Part shown: positions 1 through 10,469 of the stretch, piece after piece
How positions within the stretch are numbered: the first letter of the stretch is position 1
Layout: each line of letters opens with the position of its first letter
DNA from: Coptis chinensis
Lineage: Eukaryota; Streptophyta; Magnoliopsida; Ranunculales; Ranunculaceae
Direction: 5' to 3'
DNA: 64,000 nt
Assembly (NCBI GenBank): GCA_015680905.1
Contig: CM027378.1
Location: 2,480,001 to 2,544,000, forward strand
Notes under the pieces: model-generated
Databases searched by the model: none
Seen by the model: the letters and a program-made list of their open reading frames with translations, nothing else
Told to the model about the DNA's origin: nothing
Made by a program: the position numbers and the translations under genes

Positions 1-453
1 GGGTCAAGGATGCGCTTAATTAGGTTCTTTGCGCTGGACGAAAACCATGAAGGACACGTAAAATCAGCCTTGTTGATCTGATCTGCGGTTTAGATGAACT
101 AGATCATGCATCACTTCTCTGATCAAATATTAATATTGAGATGGGAAGGAAAGCATATTTAAGTAGTCACCTTTCTGATCAGAGATATTAGATTTGACGT
201 CAAAAGGCAAAGGCAAGTAGCCAGCCATAAGAACAAAAAGAATCACTCAACAGGACCATATATCCTCTGTTGTTCTATCATAACCTTTATCATTAAGAAC
301 CTAATATAAGAAAAACACCCAGGAAAAATACAAACTGTCATAAGATGCAATAGTGAAAACCAATTCATGATTAAGCAAAGCATAGAACCAGAAAAATACC
401 TCTGGAGCAAAATAATTTGGTGTCCCACAAGCAGTGTGAAGTAGGTCATCTGC
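1..453 (-). pseudogene. CIPK-type protein kinase fragment, 3 exons, disabled
   Basis: Three exons of a CBL-interacting protein kinase (SnRK3; calcium-responsive Ser/Thr kinase) lie on the minus strand. Exon 400-453 (54 bp, clean AG and GT borders) encodes activation-loop residues ending LLHTACGTPNYFAPE. Exon 171-300 encodes VLNDKGYDRTTEDIWSC, then a TGA where family members have Gly, then VILFVLMAGYLP. Exon 1-82 encodes INKADFTCPSWFSSSAKNLI and runs off the window edge. The ATP-binding lobe and the DFG exon are not found upstream, and the end of the middle exon is scrambled. The spacing of exons with introns shows a genomic copy, not a retrocopy. Wording resembles the CIPK9/23/3 group, but the subgroup is uncertain. 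The stop and missing lobe make it a pseudogene fragment, possibly carried by the neighbouring CACTA DNA (inference). Confidence 0.85.
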
Positions 454-1039
454 CTACAGTAAATTAAAGAGGTTTTCTCTTAGTTTATCATTATCTACCA
501 ATAAATTGAAAATTGAAGGGTTTTTTCTAACAGGCCACCTTTGAATGTGATGTGATCATGTGAGCAGAGAAGTGTAACACGGAAAAAAAAAAACCCAAAC
601 CCAGATATTGTTATGCTAACCAAACCCAAAACCAGGCATTGAATCTTGGCTTCTAATCAATCTTTCTCTTGATTTCAGCATCTTGTAACCAACTTCTATC
701 TTTCCCAGTTACAAGATGAACAAAATTTCATCAAAAAATCAAGATTTCTGGCAAGAAACCATTAAAAGTAAAAAGAATTCAAGAAATGAGAGACAGACCC
801 CATTGTTTAATTTCTGAAAAAGATTAAGTTTTTACCTTTGATTCTTGTTTTAGAGAGAAATTGGGTAATGGGTTCTTTACATCTGCTGAAATATTTACAC
901 GCAAAGACAGCAAACTTGTAGTTGGTCGACTGATTTCTCTCAAATCGTGAACCATGGTGGCAGAAATTATGAAGAGATAGAAGTGGAACAGGAAGTTCTA
1001 GCGAGAGTCTTCCCCACCTTTTATTTATTTTTTCTACCA
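454..1039. other. Non-coding stretch, no gene recognised
   Basis: AT-rich DNA between the kinase fragment and the CACTA-like terminus. No earlier kinase exon (Gly-rich loop, HRD or DFG) can be read on the minus strand. A short minus-strand ATG frame at 824-955 (43 codons, with a possible GT donor near its end) resembles nothing I know and may be chance. Confidence 0.5.
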
Positions 1040-1321
1040 GAACTCGCCACGGTAGCTATAATTTTGCCCAAAATATAAACCACCGTTTTCACGAAAACAG
1101 TGGGGTATACGAATACAAAAAAAATATTATGTTATATTTGATAATACCGTGGTATATAGAGTATTATATACTACCGTTTCACAAAATCAGTGGTATTTGT
1201 TTGTTCCAAAACTAAGAAAGTGTTTTGTACCGTGGTGAATGAGTATAAACCACTGTTATTATGGGAACAGTGGTATATACCAAATAACCTACCGTGGCTA
1301 ATGTGCATTTTTGTAGTAGTG
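1040..1321 (-). mobile_element. CACTA-type transposon terminus (short, non-autonomous)
   Basis: Read on the minus strand, the right border starts CACTACTACAAAAATGCAC, a typical plant CACTA (En/Spm) terminus. It is followed by about 280 bp packed with short subterminal motifs, CCACGGT and ACCACTGT, in both orientations, which is the usual transposase-binding architecture. The left side near 1040 has a matching CCACGGTAGC motif but no recognisable CACTA end, so that end is eroded or the piece is truncated. No transposase is present. The 3-bp target duplication could not be confirmed. Confidence 0.6.
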
Positions 1322-1599
1322 GCTGTGTCTAAAACTAGATCTTCTGCCATTATTATTAATTAATTAATTTCATATCACCTCTCAAAATTCAAAGTGTATT
1401 TGTTTGTTATTGAAGAAAAAGAAAGCAGTAAGAGAAAAGATAAGAAAACCCTAATGGGAAGAGAGTAGTAGCGGCTGTGAGAGAGAAAGAGAGGTTTTCT
1501 ATTTCGCGATTTCTTTTTTGTTTCCCTATTTTTGAAATTTCAAAGTTGTTTTGATTTTTTGGATTTCTAATGCTTATCACTCAGTTTTCAAGTGTTAGA

Positions 1600-1743
1600 A
1601 ATTAATTCTTAAAATTCATCCGAATTTAAGTAACACTTTACCGCATTACAAATGCTTAGAAAGCGTTGGCAAATTACCAACGGCTAAAAACCGTTACAAA
1701 GCAAAAAAGGTGCGTGTTACAAATATCCTGTTATGGTGTAGTG
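1600..1743 (-). mobile_element. Second CACTA-type terminus, abutting the Retand ORF
   Basis: On the minus strand the sequence ending at 1743 begins CACTACACCATAACAGG and carries inverted subterminal motifs (AACGG and CCGTT, around 1660-1700). This fits the end of another CACTA element whose other end would lie left of the window. The coiled-coil antisense ORF resumes immediately at 1744, so the element probably inserted into the retrotransposon. The extent of the terminal region on its left is approximate. Confidence 0.5.
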
Positions 1744-2159
1744 TCAATACTGTGAGTCTGGAGAGGACGCAGGCTGTCAATGAGGTAGACGACCTGAAGC
1801 GGAAGCTAGAGACGGCGAACGACTTCGCTGACAAGTATAAAAATGTCACGCAACAGGCGAAGGTGGCATATGACGATATATGTCTTGAAGTGGAGGAGCT
1901 GGAGAAAAAATATGAGGATCTACAAGAGGAACATGAACGTGTGACTTTGGGTGGTTGAGGGAACGACTCGTTCGGAGATACTAGTAATGTTCATGAAGTA
2001 GTGCCCTCCTCAATTGTTGCTGCCTCTACTGATCTGCCTCAGGTCGGGAGCGACCTGGAAGTGGCTATTGTTAACTCAGCTGCAGCGACTTTCGTAGACC
2101 CTGCTTCTCTTCCAGTGTTGTATCCACTTAAAAGTGAAGGTTTTGAACATCTTGTCTAG
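1744..2159 (+). pseudogene. Retand-type antisense ORF, 3' part (copy 1)
   Basis: The plus-strand frame encodes a heptad-rich coiled coil (EVDDLKRKLETANDF through EVEELEKKYEDLQEEHE), then a TGA at 1957-1959, then about 65 more in-frame residues to a TAG at 2157-2159. The second half is low-complexity Ser/Val/Ala. The arrangement matches the C-terminal half of the antisense ORFs at 3012-3974 and 21835-22388. The N-terminal part is lost at the CACTA border. Function is unknown; these ORFs accompany Tat-clade elements and sometimes match the 'putative gypsy type transposon' family. The internal TGA would be explained by a single CGA or TGG transition. Confidence 0.55.
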
Positions 2160-3011
2160 AAATTCCTGTTGTAAGTAACTACTTTGGTATGGCCTATTGC
2201 CAGAAACAATAGAGTTGGTTTCCTAGGGTAACTTGGGCAGTTCGCCTTCTTTTATGTGTGAAAATATTGGACGAATTGGCATCCCAGATTGTTCTGGGAA
2301 GCTCGTTGTGTGATGAATATTGGCTAAACGAGCCGGATTTCCTGAGTAGACTCAGCAGCTTGGTTAGAAAACGAATTGGTGCCTGAGTTTGTTCGAGCAG
2401 TTCGTTCTTTTGCTTGTATAAAATGCATGTTTCTTGTCTTTGTTTATTTCCTGATGCTTTGAATGTGATATTCTTGTGGTTGTTGTAATCGTCTGGCTGT
2501 GTCTATGACTTCTGGTAATAGTGGATGAGGCTAAGTAGCCTGTGAGTCTAAATGAGCGTCTTGATTTTTAGTCGGTCCTAGCATTGTAGGCTCTCAATGC
2601 ATTAAAAGCGGGAGGTCAGGAGAACATTTTGTGCACATGGAGCGATCTCCGTGTCTGAGCATTCTACGGATATAAGACCTTAGCACGTGCGTGGCACATG
2701 TGAGAATACCAACAGTTGTGAAGCAAAAAATTGCATTCGCCAGGTGGCGCATCTTTTGGCGTTTCGATGCATTTATGGCAACCACCTGTGGTATGTCTTG
2801 GGAAGGGGCGCCATTTGAACATAAACTAAACTGTTGCAAGAATTTGAAAGGCATTTGTTCTGTATCTTCTTCAAGTTGTTCTCCAAGGTACTTGTCGTTG
2901 CTCCTTGCTTGCTGCAAGTAAGTGTCTTCCATTGTTTTCTCTTCCTTTTGAACAAGAAAGCTTTCCTTTTATGTTGGTTCGCTGATCGTTGGGTTCTTTG
3001 TAGAATATACT
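2160..3011. other. Non-coding spacer between duplicated antisense-ORF modules
   Basis: The stretch 2200-2415 is homologous to 4050-4215: the same alternation of GGTTTCC, GGCAGTTCG and AGCAG motifs. This shows that the 3' region of the antisense ORF is present twice. Positions 2600-3011 probably hold the promoter and leader of the second ORF copy. No clear TATA box was chosen. Short frames here resemble no protein. Confidence 0.4.
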
Positions 3012-3974
3012 ATGGCCAGGCGATGTGAAAGGGCTGTTGAAGATGAAGGGGCGAGGGAAGTCTCTCCCCTTGTGATAGAGGAGATAGAATTCATGGCTCG
3101 TTGCCGATGTGATCATGGCAAAAGGAAGGCGGTTGCTGTACTGGAGGCGTAGTGTTCAGGTTTCCTAACCGCAGGGGTGATGACGACTTGAGCACTGAGG
3201 ACCGCACCGTGCTAGGCCAAGGACAAGGTGCTACTGGCGAGAGTTTGGCGATGGGGGCCTCGGGTGCGCGAGCTGGTGATGTGGGAAACGAGTTCTTTTT
3301 CATTGGGAAAACTGGAAAGAAACGTATGGTTAAGCACTCTGATTGTAGTTTCCACTCGGCATCCATAGCGACCTGTATGCTGGAGGGACTTGTTTTGGAT
3401 GGTGATAAAGCGGAGTTTGAAGATGAAGAGATGGGGACGATTTTGGGGACCATGGATAAGACTTGTTGTTTGGTAAGCTCTTCATCTGGTTTGATTTCTA
3501 GTCATTTTATTGGTGACTTTAACGTCGGTGTTTTATTTGTAGTTCCTTGCTTGGTATGATAAGTTGAAGGATACTGTTCGACGTTCTGATAATGGTGAAA
3601 CGGATAAGGCCGAGCTGGGACACATACGAGCTGCATGGGAGGCGGACAAGAAGAAGTTGAAAGCTACAAAGAAAAACCTTCAGGATGCTGTTGAGGAGAG
3701 GTTGTTCTTGGTCAGTTCGATGGTTGATTTGCCAGAACAGTTAGCTGTATTAACTAATTATGCTAAGAATTGCCAAGCAGTTGCACGACAGGCACAAGGC
3801 GTATATGACCGAGTCTGTGAAGATTATGCCATGTTGGAGGAGGAGTATTTTCAGTTGAGGGAGAAGCACGAGCATGGGGCACGGGGTACGAGTGTGCTTG
3901 TCGTGCCCAGGGATGCGAGGAACGCTGCTTCTACCAGTGCTGCTGAGGATAAACACATTGTTGCTGATTCTTGA
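3012..3974 (+). pseudogene. Retand-type antisense ORF (copy 2), one intron, frameshifted
   Basis: An ATG at 3012 opens 46 codons ending TAG at 3150-3152. The continuation lies in another frame: 3152-3472, then a 70-bp intron (GTAAG at 3473, TAG at 3540-3542), then 3543-3974 ending IVADS. Splicing keeps the frame (CCL joined to FLAWYDKLKD). The C-terminal 140 residues are charged coiled coil (RAAWEADKKKLKATKKNLQ, then VCEDYAMLEEEYFQLREKHE). It is transcribed opposite to the gag-pol frame and sits 3' of integrase, the usual place in Retand. The role is unknown. The frameshift near 3150 argues against function. The N-terminal domain seen in element 2 (18901) is not recognisable here. Confidence 0.6.
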
Positions 3975-4326
3975 CCATTGTTGCTGGACCGTCTTTGATG
4001 AAGTAAGCTATGAAACACTTTGGAGCTTTTTGCTATTTTTGAACTGTTAAAGGTTCTAAAATAATAGAACTGGTTTCCCTGGCTTGCCGAGGCAGTTCGT
4101 TTTCCGTTTTATGTGCATAGATACTGAACGATCTGGATTTCTGGGTAGCCCCAGCAGATCAATGAAGTAACGAACTGGTTTCCTAAACTTATGCAGGCAG
4201 TTCGATTTTTGAATGCTATGAGATGCATGTATGTTACTTATGTCCAATTGCTTGTGCATATTATTTGATTATATCATTGTTGTAGCCTAGGGATATAGGC
4301 CTACCATAGATGACACATGTAGGGAC

Positions 4327-4798
4327 TTAAGAAAGTGTGTTGCTCGCAGAGAGCATACTCACTGAGTTGATCCTAGAGTTGTAGGTACTCAACTAGTGAG
4401 AATTGGAGAGGTTATGGAGCCTATGAGCTCGAGAGAGCGTGTTAGCTTAAGAAAGCGTGTTGCTCGTGGAGAGCATTCTCACTGAGTTGAGCCTAGAGTT
4501 GTAGGTCATCAACTAGTTAGAACTTGGAGAGCCTATGAGCTCAAGAGAGCGTGTTGGCTTAAGAAAGCGTGTTGCTAGTGGAAAGCGTTCTCACTGAGTT
4601 GAGCCTAGAGTTGTAGGTCATCAACTAGTTAGAACTGGAGAGGCTATGGAGCCTATGATCTCAAAAGAGCCTGTTGCCTTAAGAAAATGTGCTGCTCGTA
4701 GAGAGCGTTCTCACTGAGTTGATCTTAGAGTTGTAGGTCCTCTACTAGTGAGAATTGGAGATGTTATGGAGCCTGTGAGCTCAAGAGAGCATGTTATA
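4327..4798. repeat. Tandem repeat, 4 units of 112-120 bp, in 3' region of element 1
   Basis: Units start at 4327, 4447, 4559 and 4679, each opening with TTAAGAAA and containing CTCACTGAGTTGA, GAGTTGTAGGT and GAGCCTATGA. The array lies between the antisense ORF and integrase. Tat-clade elements are known for variable tandem repeats in this region. The flanks 3975-4326 and 4799-5001 hold no gene. Confidence 0.85.
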
Positions 4799-5001
4799 TG
4801 CTTGGGAATGTGTGAACTCCTGAGAGTGTTTTTAGTTCGCGCGTGTTGGTAGGCTTGGACGGAGCAGGTTGTAATGATATCCAGAAGTAAAGTACACAAA
4901 GATGGCTGGTAAATAAGAGTATAACATTTTTATTGATAAAATTTCTTTAACAAATAAGTGTTCCAAGGACGTGGTAATGTTTTCCCCTCTTGGGCCTTGA
5001 T

Positions 5002-6150
5002 CTAGTAGGCTCTATTGCCAACGACTCGCTCTACTATGTAAGGGGCCTCCCAAGTTGGTGCCAGCTTAGAGTCATCTTGAGTCTTTTTCAGAACTAGGTC
5101 CCCAGGTTGAAAATTCCGAGAGTTGACTCTCTTGTTGTAAGAATTTTTAAGAGTCTGATGGTATGATGCGACTCTGATGGCCGCTAGGTCGCGGCGTTCT
5201 TCCAGTAAGTCGACCTCTCGAGCGAGAACTGAGTCATTCTGTCCAGATTCGACAAGTTCTGACCTAGTCGTGGTGATTGCTTGTGAGCTCGGTAGGGATG
5301 ACGACCTCTGTGCCATAACATAGTGAAAATAGTGACTCGCCTGTGCTAGAACGAGCTGTAGTCCTGTGGGCCCATAGGATGTTTTCCAACTAATTTGGCC
5401 ATTGACTCTTGTTGTTTTCAATCTTCTTTTTCAAATTTTCCAAAATTGCCTTATTGCTTGCTTCGGCCTGGCCGTTGCTTTGAGCGTACTGGGGATTGGA
5501 AAATGCATGAACGACCTTCCACTTTGCCAGGAAGTCCTTGACTGTTTTTCCCTTGAACTGGGAGGCATTGTCCATCACCACTGTGTGTGGCAGACCAAAT
5601 CTAGTGATGATGTGAGTCTAGATGAAGTTTCTGACGTGTGACATGAGTTAAGGGGATTGCTTCCACCCACTTAGTAAAGTAATCAGTTGCAGCAAGGACA
5701 AACCGAAAACCTGTGCTTTTTTGTGGGATGAATAGACCCATGATATCCAAGCCCCACATGTGGAAGGGCCAAGGGCTGGCAATGTTGATTAACTCGCGAG
5801 CTAGCTGGATGATATTGTGGCCAAATATTTGACACTTGACGCATTTCAGTATGTACTGCTTGGCGTCGATCTGCATGCGTGGCCAAAAGTAGCCTTGGGA
5901 GATTGCTTTGTGAGCCAAAGAGCGACCTCCAACATGGTTCCCACACTCGCCCTTATGGATTTCTGCAAAAATCAGCTGACCTTGTTCTGGGCTTATGCAC
6001 CTCAAGTGAGGACCGCCAACAAATTTTCTGAATAGCTTATTATTTACCAGGCAATAACGACGTGCCTGATATTGCACTTGTCTAGCTTTGGTGCGGTCTT
6101 CTGGTATTGTGCCATGTTGGATATACTCTATGATGGGTTGCATCCAGGTT
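5002..6150 (-). pseudogene. Integrase of element 1
   Basis: Zinc-binding N-terminus: HKGECGNHVGGRSLAHK followed by CVKC (HHCC). Core: the first catalytic Asp in MWGLDIMGL, ITRFGLPHTVVMDNASQF for the second Asp, and NGQAEASNK for the Glu, so the DDE triad is visible. The C-terminal part ends with the GPY-type motif FQPGDLVLKK and WEAPYIVERVVG; no chromodomain is seen. Breaks: a frameshift near 5640, a TAG where FIWTH is expected, a TAG after SQWPN, and another frameshift near 5290. It would insert the cDNA into the host genome if intact. It is fused upstream to the second RNase H in the same frame, as expected for a polyprotein. Confidence 0.85.
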
Positions 6151-6164
6151 TGACTCATATGAAT

Positions 6165-6635
6165 GTCAGAGAGTGGGCATAGGTCGTTGATTTCCAGGAC
6201 GTGCTCAGCTTGGTAAGCAGGTCGGTTAATTACTTCAATGAGTAATTGTCTAGGGGCGCAGTTCGGTGTTTGAGTAGCAAGATAAGCTAAACTGTCTGCG
6301 TGACGATTTTCATCACGCAAGAAGTGGTGTATGGTGGCTTTCTTGAAACAAGGAAGTAATTGATAAACAACATGGAGGTACCTCAAGAGGTTACCTTCAT
6401 GGGTAGTGTACTCTTTAGCAATCTGGCGAATAACCAGTTGCGAGTCACTAAAGACTTTGATCTCTTGGACACCGAGCTGTAGCACCATTCTAAGCCCCAT
6501 AATTAGAGCTTCGTACTCCGCCTCATTGTTAGAGGTCGCGAAATCGATACGAACTGATTTCTCCACCATAGTGCCATCTGGTGACGCTAGAATGACCCCA
6601 ATTCCGCTTCTGCCGGGATTGCTAGAACCATCCAC
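6165..6635 (-). pseudogene. Archaeal-type second RNase H of element 1
   Basis: A complete RNase H fold lies between the normal RNase H and integrase. Asp in VDGSSNPG, Glu in NNEAEYEAL, Asp in FSDSQLV and Asp in RDENRHADSLAYLA give the four acidic catalytic positions. This additional aRNH domain is a defining trait of the Tat clade, in which the ancestral RNase H is retained as well. Its own frame is intact and reads on into integrase, but the surrounding polyprotein is interrupted by a stop between 6696 and 6635. It would degrade the RNA of RNA:DNA hybrids during reverse transcription. Confidence 0.85.
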
Positions 6636-6695
6636 AAAGAGCGACCAGATTGACTTGTCTTGAGGTTTAGTGGATGGGATATCTGTCTCTGGTTC

Positions 6696-8336
6696 CTAAT
6701 TCAGATCATCAACGGGAAAGTCTGCAACGACCTGTCCTTTTTGAGAAGTTTGTGGGACGAACTCGGTGTGATGCTCTCCGAGTTCTTCGGCCCATACTGC
6801 CATGCGAGTTATCTTGTTAACTTTGAGCAGGATCTTCTTCAGTGGGAGGTCGTTGAGTACTTTGATCGGGTATGCTTGAAAGTAAGGTCTAAACTTCCTT
6901 GCAGAGTATAGCAACACGAGCACTGCTTTTTCAATAAACGAGTAATTCTTTTTAGCTTGTGTAAGCGTCTTGCTAGTGAAGTAGATCGGTTTTTCTGCCC
7001 CTTGGTCCTCTTTGAAGAGAACCGAACTGATAGCGAAGTCGGAGACTGCGAGGTAAAGTCCCAACGTCTCGCCATCTGTTGGTTTGGCCAGGATGGGTGG
7101 CGTAGTCAGGTATTCTTTGAGTGTGGAGATCGCTTGTTGGCATTGGTCGCTCCATGAGAACTATTCTCCCTTTTTGAGAAGTTGTAGGAAAGGTCGGCAT
7201 TTGTCAGACGCTCTTGATATGAATCGGTTGAGAGCGGCCACCATTCTTGACAGTTTTTGTATCTGCTTCTTTGTCTTTGGATCGGGCATCTCCAAGAATG
7301 CTCGGATCTGATCTGGATTTGCCTCGATGCCACGTTGTGATACTTGATACCCAAGGAATTTTCCTAAGGACGTTCCAAAAAGGCATTTCTCAGAATTCAG
7401 CTTCATCTGAGTTCGGCGTAATCTGGAGAACGCCTACTCGAGGTGATCGAGGTGATCCACCGTTTTTTTGCTCTTGACCACCATGTCGTCTATGTAGACT
7501 TCCATGGTATCACCTAACATGTCCTGGAACATGTCAGTGACCAGCCGTTGGTAGGTCGCTCTAGCGTTCTTGAGGCCGAACAGGAGGACATTGTAACAGT
7601 ACGTAAATCCCTTGCTCTGTGATGAAGTATGTTTTTTCTTGATCTTTTTTTGCGAGTGGGATCTGGTTGTACCCACTGTATGCATCCATAAAGAAAGGAG
7701 CTCGTGGGCACAGGTCTGGTTCACCAGTCGGTCGATTTGGGGTAGAGGAAAGCTGTCCTTGGGTGTTTTTTGGTTGACATTAGTGAAGTTAACACGGAGG
7801 CGAACTGTGTCATTCTTTTTGGGGACCGCTACTATGTTAGCGATTCACTCTGGGTAATCGACCTTTCTGATGAAGCCTACTTTTTTAAGTTTGTTGACCT
7901 CATCGTTGATGGCTTTTTAAAATCTCAAGGATAGCTTCCTAGGTCGCTGATGAACTGGCATAGCATTAGGGTTGACATTTAGATTATGACATTTAATACT
8001 AGGATCTATACAAGGTACATCGATATACGACTAAGTGAAAACATCTTTGTTCATTGCTAAAAAGTTTACAAGCTGAGCTTTCAGGGTGGGGTCGAGGTTA
8101 GCCCCTACATAGACAAACTTGGGGTCGTCTTCAGTGCCCAAGTTGACTTTTTCTTTATCCTCATGTTGAGCTGTGGCTTGAGAGGATGTAGCGTCCTCAG
8201 TAGACTTGGTCTGGGGTACGGGGATTGCTACAGCAGAAGGTTGTGCGACCTCTGTGGTTACGACAACAGGGTCAGAAATGATTTCTGTGGTCATGACAAC
8301 AAGAGTTGGAGCGATCTCTGGAGTCTTGGCTACCAT
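6696..8336 (-). pseudogene. Reverse transcriptase and Ty3-type RNase H of element 1
   Basis: Order on the minus strand: a linker rich in TTE/VVT repeats (8336-8150); RT entry around NKDVFT (8031); PKKNDTVR and PKDSFPLPQID; LPFGLKNARATYQRL (read here as LLFGLKN); the catalytic YIDDM at about 7490; FLGYQVSQRGIE; then RNase H 1 (YLAVSDFAISSVL, IYFTSKTLTQAKKNYSF). Stops fall where the family has Trp or Gln: after DVFT, in RF*KAIN, PE*IANIV, HLE*AF and KKGE*F. The AYSGYNQI region is also shifted by indels. The catalytic YIDD survives, yet the frame cannot make a full enzyme. Confidence 0.85.
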
Positions 8337-8396
8337 GATTGGAGCGACCTCAGGGGTCCTGATGACAGAGGCGGGTGCGACCTCTGGGATTGTGGC

Positions 8397-8965
8397 TTAT
8401 GGAAGGAGCTTTCTAACAGAGCCCCCAACGTTCTCCTTTGGAACTTTAGGTTTGATTGAATCCCCAGCGGGCTTGTTCACAGAAAGTATTTGGTTACAGT
8501 TGTAAGCCTCGAGCTGGTTGCTGCGAAGCTCCATGAGACCTCTGGGGCCTGGAAAACGTAGTGCCTGATGGAGTGTTGATGGTACCGCTTGCATCTTGTG
8601 GATCCAACGACGTCCTAGGATTGCATTATAGGACGAGCTGACATCCAGGACGCTAAAACATGTGTTGAAGTTGACTTTGTCCTCTTTGGATCCAATGGAG
8701 ACGGGGAGTATAATATCACCAATTGGGTCGGTTCGAGAGCCATTGAATCCATAGAGGGGGGCTATCAGATCTATAATAACTGACTTGGGCAGGTTCATCT
8801 CTTTGATGGTGTGGTAGAACAGGACATCGCATGAGCTGCCTGGGTCTATCAGGACGCGCTTAACTGTCCAGTCGCTGATTTTGACTTGGACAACTAAAGC
8901 ATCCTTGTGAGGGAGGCAAACTTTGTTGAGGTCGGACTCAGTGAATGTTATGTCACTTGAATTGC
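8397..8965 (-). pseudogene. Aspartic protease of element 1
   Basis: Retroviral-type protease within the polyprotein. The active-site motif VLIDPGSSCDVLFY lies at about 8830-8870, the flap region follows, and ILGRRWIHKMQAVPST ends the domain, a motif typical of Tat-clade protease-RT linkers. The frame is open from about 8965 to 8397, then stops at the border to the Val/Thr-rich linker. It would cut the Gag-Pol polyprotein. The reading begins inside the polyprotein, so no start codon is assigned. Confidence 0.8.
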
Positions 8966-9017
8966 GACCTGAAGTTTGTGGAGTTGGTGCTGCTTGAGAG
9001 AAGAACTGATTGACTTC

Positions 9018-10397
9018 CTAAAGAATGCCTACTCGTCTCTTCTTTTCCCTCGTAGATGTAACAGAATCATCCTGGTATGTGATCATGTTGATCTTTCTGT
9101 CATTATCTCTGTCTGAAGAGTGCTGACGATGGTCATGGCGGGAATGGTTTCTGGGACGCCCCCTGCTGCGAGAGTGAGATTGACTGTGGTGATGAGCTGG
9201 AGATCGGCTGCGCTCTCTGCGAGCCATGAGCTTATGGCGCAAGTCGCCATCAGCAATGTTGGTGTAATGCTTAATATGACCTGACTCGACGAGGTCTTGG
9301 AGGTAGTGCTTGAGCCCCCAGCACACATCAGTGTCATGACATTTGGCTCTATGGAAGACACAGTAGGGTTTTCCTGGGCGGTCTTCGGGCTGCCTTACCG
9401 TAGGTCAGTAATAAGAGGCTTTCTTGATCTTTTCCAGTATGTGACTGGAAGAACGAGTAAGGACGGCGAACTCACGATTGTTGTTGGGTCTGTTTCCTGA
9501 GGTCTGGCCTTTCGGTCTAGGACGCTTCTTGGAAGGTGGAGCATTGTCATAGATCGCTGCCACTTCGGGTTCTTCTGTTTGGCCTTGATGTTCCAGGCCC
9601 TCTTGTAACTTGATGTATTTATCGACTCGAGCATACAGCTCAGCTAAAGTGTCAGGTCGTTCTTTCAAGAACGATCTGGAGAGTGCGATGTTGCGTTCAC
9701 GGCAGGCGTTGGTGAAGGCCACTATGGCAAATGACTCTTTGAGATCGCTTTCCATGCCTAACAGTTCGGTTTTGAACCGACCTAAGAAGGCGCGGATGGT
9801 TTCATCTTTGCCTAGTGTTAGCTGAAAAAGTGAATCGAGATTTGCTTTTTTACGCCTGTTGTGGACGTACTGGCTAGCGAACAGATCGGTGAGTTGCTCG
9901 AAGTTCTTTATCGAGTCTAACTCGAGTGAAAAGAACTAATCGAGAGTGCCCTCCTTAAGGCTGGCTGGAAATAAACGGCAGTGGAGATGATCGAACTCCT
10001 AGCCACTATACAGTGCGAGACTCTGAATGTAGCGAGCTACATGCTGATCGGGACATGAGCTGCCATCATACATTACAAAACGAGGTTGGATGAAATCTGG
10101 AGGGGAGGGTTTACTGAGCACCTTAGCAGTGAAAGGGGACGCCCGGTACGTTTTGAGCATTTTGTGAACGATCTGGCTGGCATCCTTCTTTACTGTGCTC
10201 TGATCAATTCTTTGAGACAGCTCGTTAATTTGTTGATTAACTTTGTTGATGCCGCCCTCTGCTACGATACCCACTGGTTGTTGTGCGTCCACTTGCGCGC
10301 GTAAATCAACATTCTCCTGCCTGAGCAGGGTGATGTTCTCGTTCATTATACCTAGCTGACCCGCTAGACTATGGATTTGAGCTTCGAGGCTTGCCAT
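9018..10397 (-). pseudogene. Gag of element 1
   Basis: The ATG at 10397 starts MASLEAQIHSLAGQLGIMN, a coiled coil (LLRQENVDLRAQVD), 73 bp inside the LTR edge. The retrotrans_gag domain follows: HVARYIQSLALYSG, FPASLKEGTLD, FEQLTDLFASQYVHNRRKKA, FLGRFKTELLGM and FTNACRERNIALSRS. A basic Arg/Ser/His nucleocapsid-like tail is at 9050-9250 with CVFHRAKCHDTDVCWGLKH. Stops interrupt at YSG*EFDHL, TLD*FFSLE, SYY*PTV and GIL*EVNQ; each is one transition away from Gln, Trp or Arg. TLD*FF most likely was TLDWFF, since Trp is usual there. Confidence 0.85.
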
Positions 10398-10451
10398 GCT
10401 TCGTGGGCTTGAGTGTTTTTGCTGTTGTGAAGTGGTTGCTCAAGAAATCGA

Positions 10452-10469
10452 GATCACAGGCAGCGCCAA
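10452..10469 (-). other. Primer-binding site of element 1
   Basis: Directly inside the LTR (minus strand) lies TTGGCGCTGCCTGTGATC. It resembles the TTGGCGCC-type sites of Tat-clade elements. Its position next to the LTR ending ACTTTTACA supports the LTR border and the orientation. Confidence 0.55.

Noticed and set aside
824..955. First exon of the CIPK gene (minus-strand ATG frame)
   Set aside because: The 43 codons bear no kinase N-terminal motif (no Gly-rich loop or Lys), so a link to the fragment at 1-453 is unsupported.
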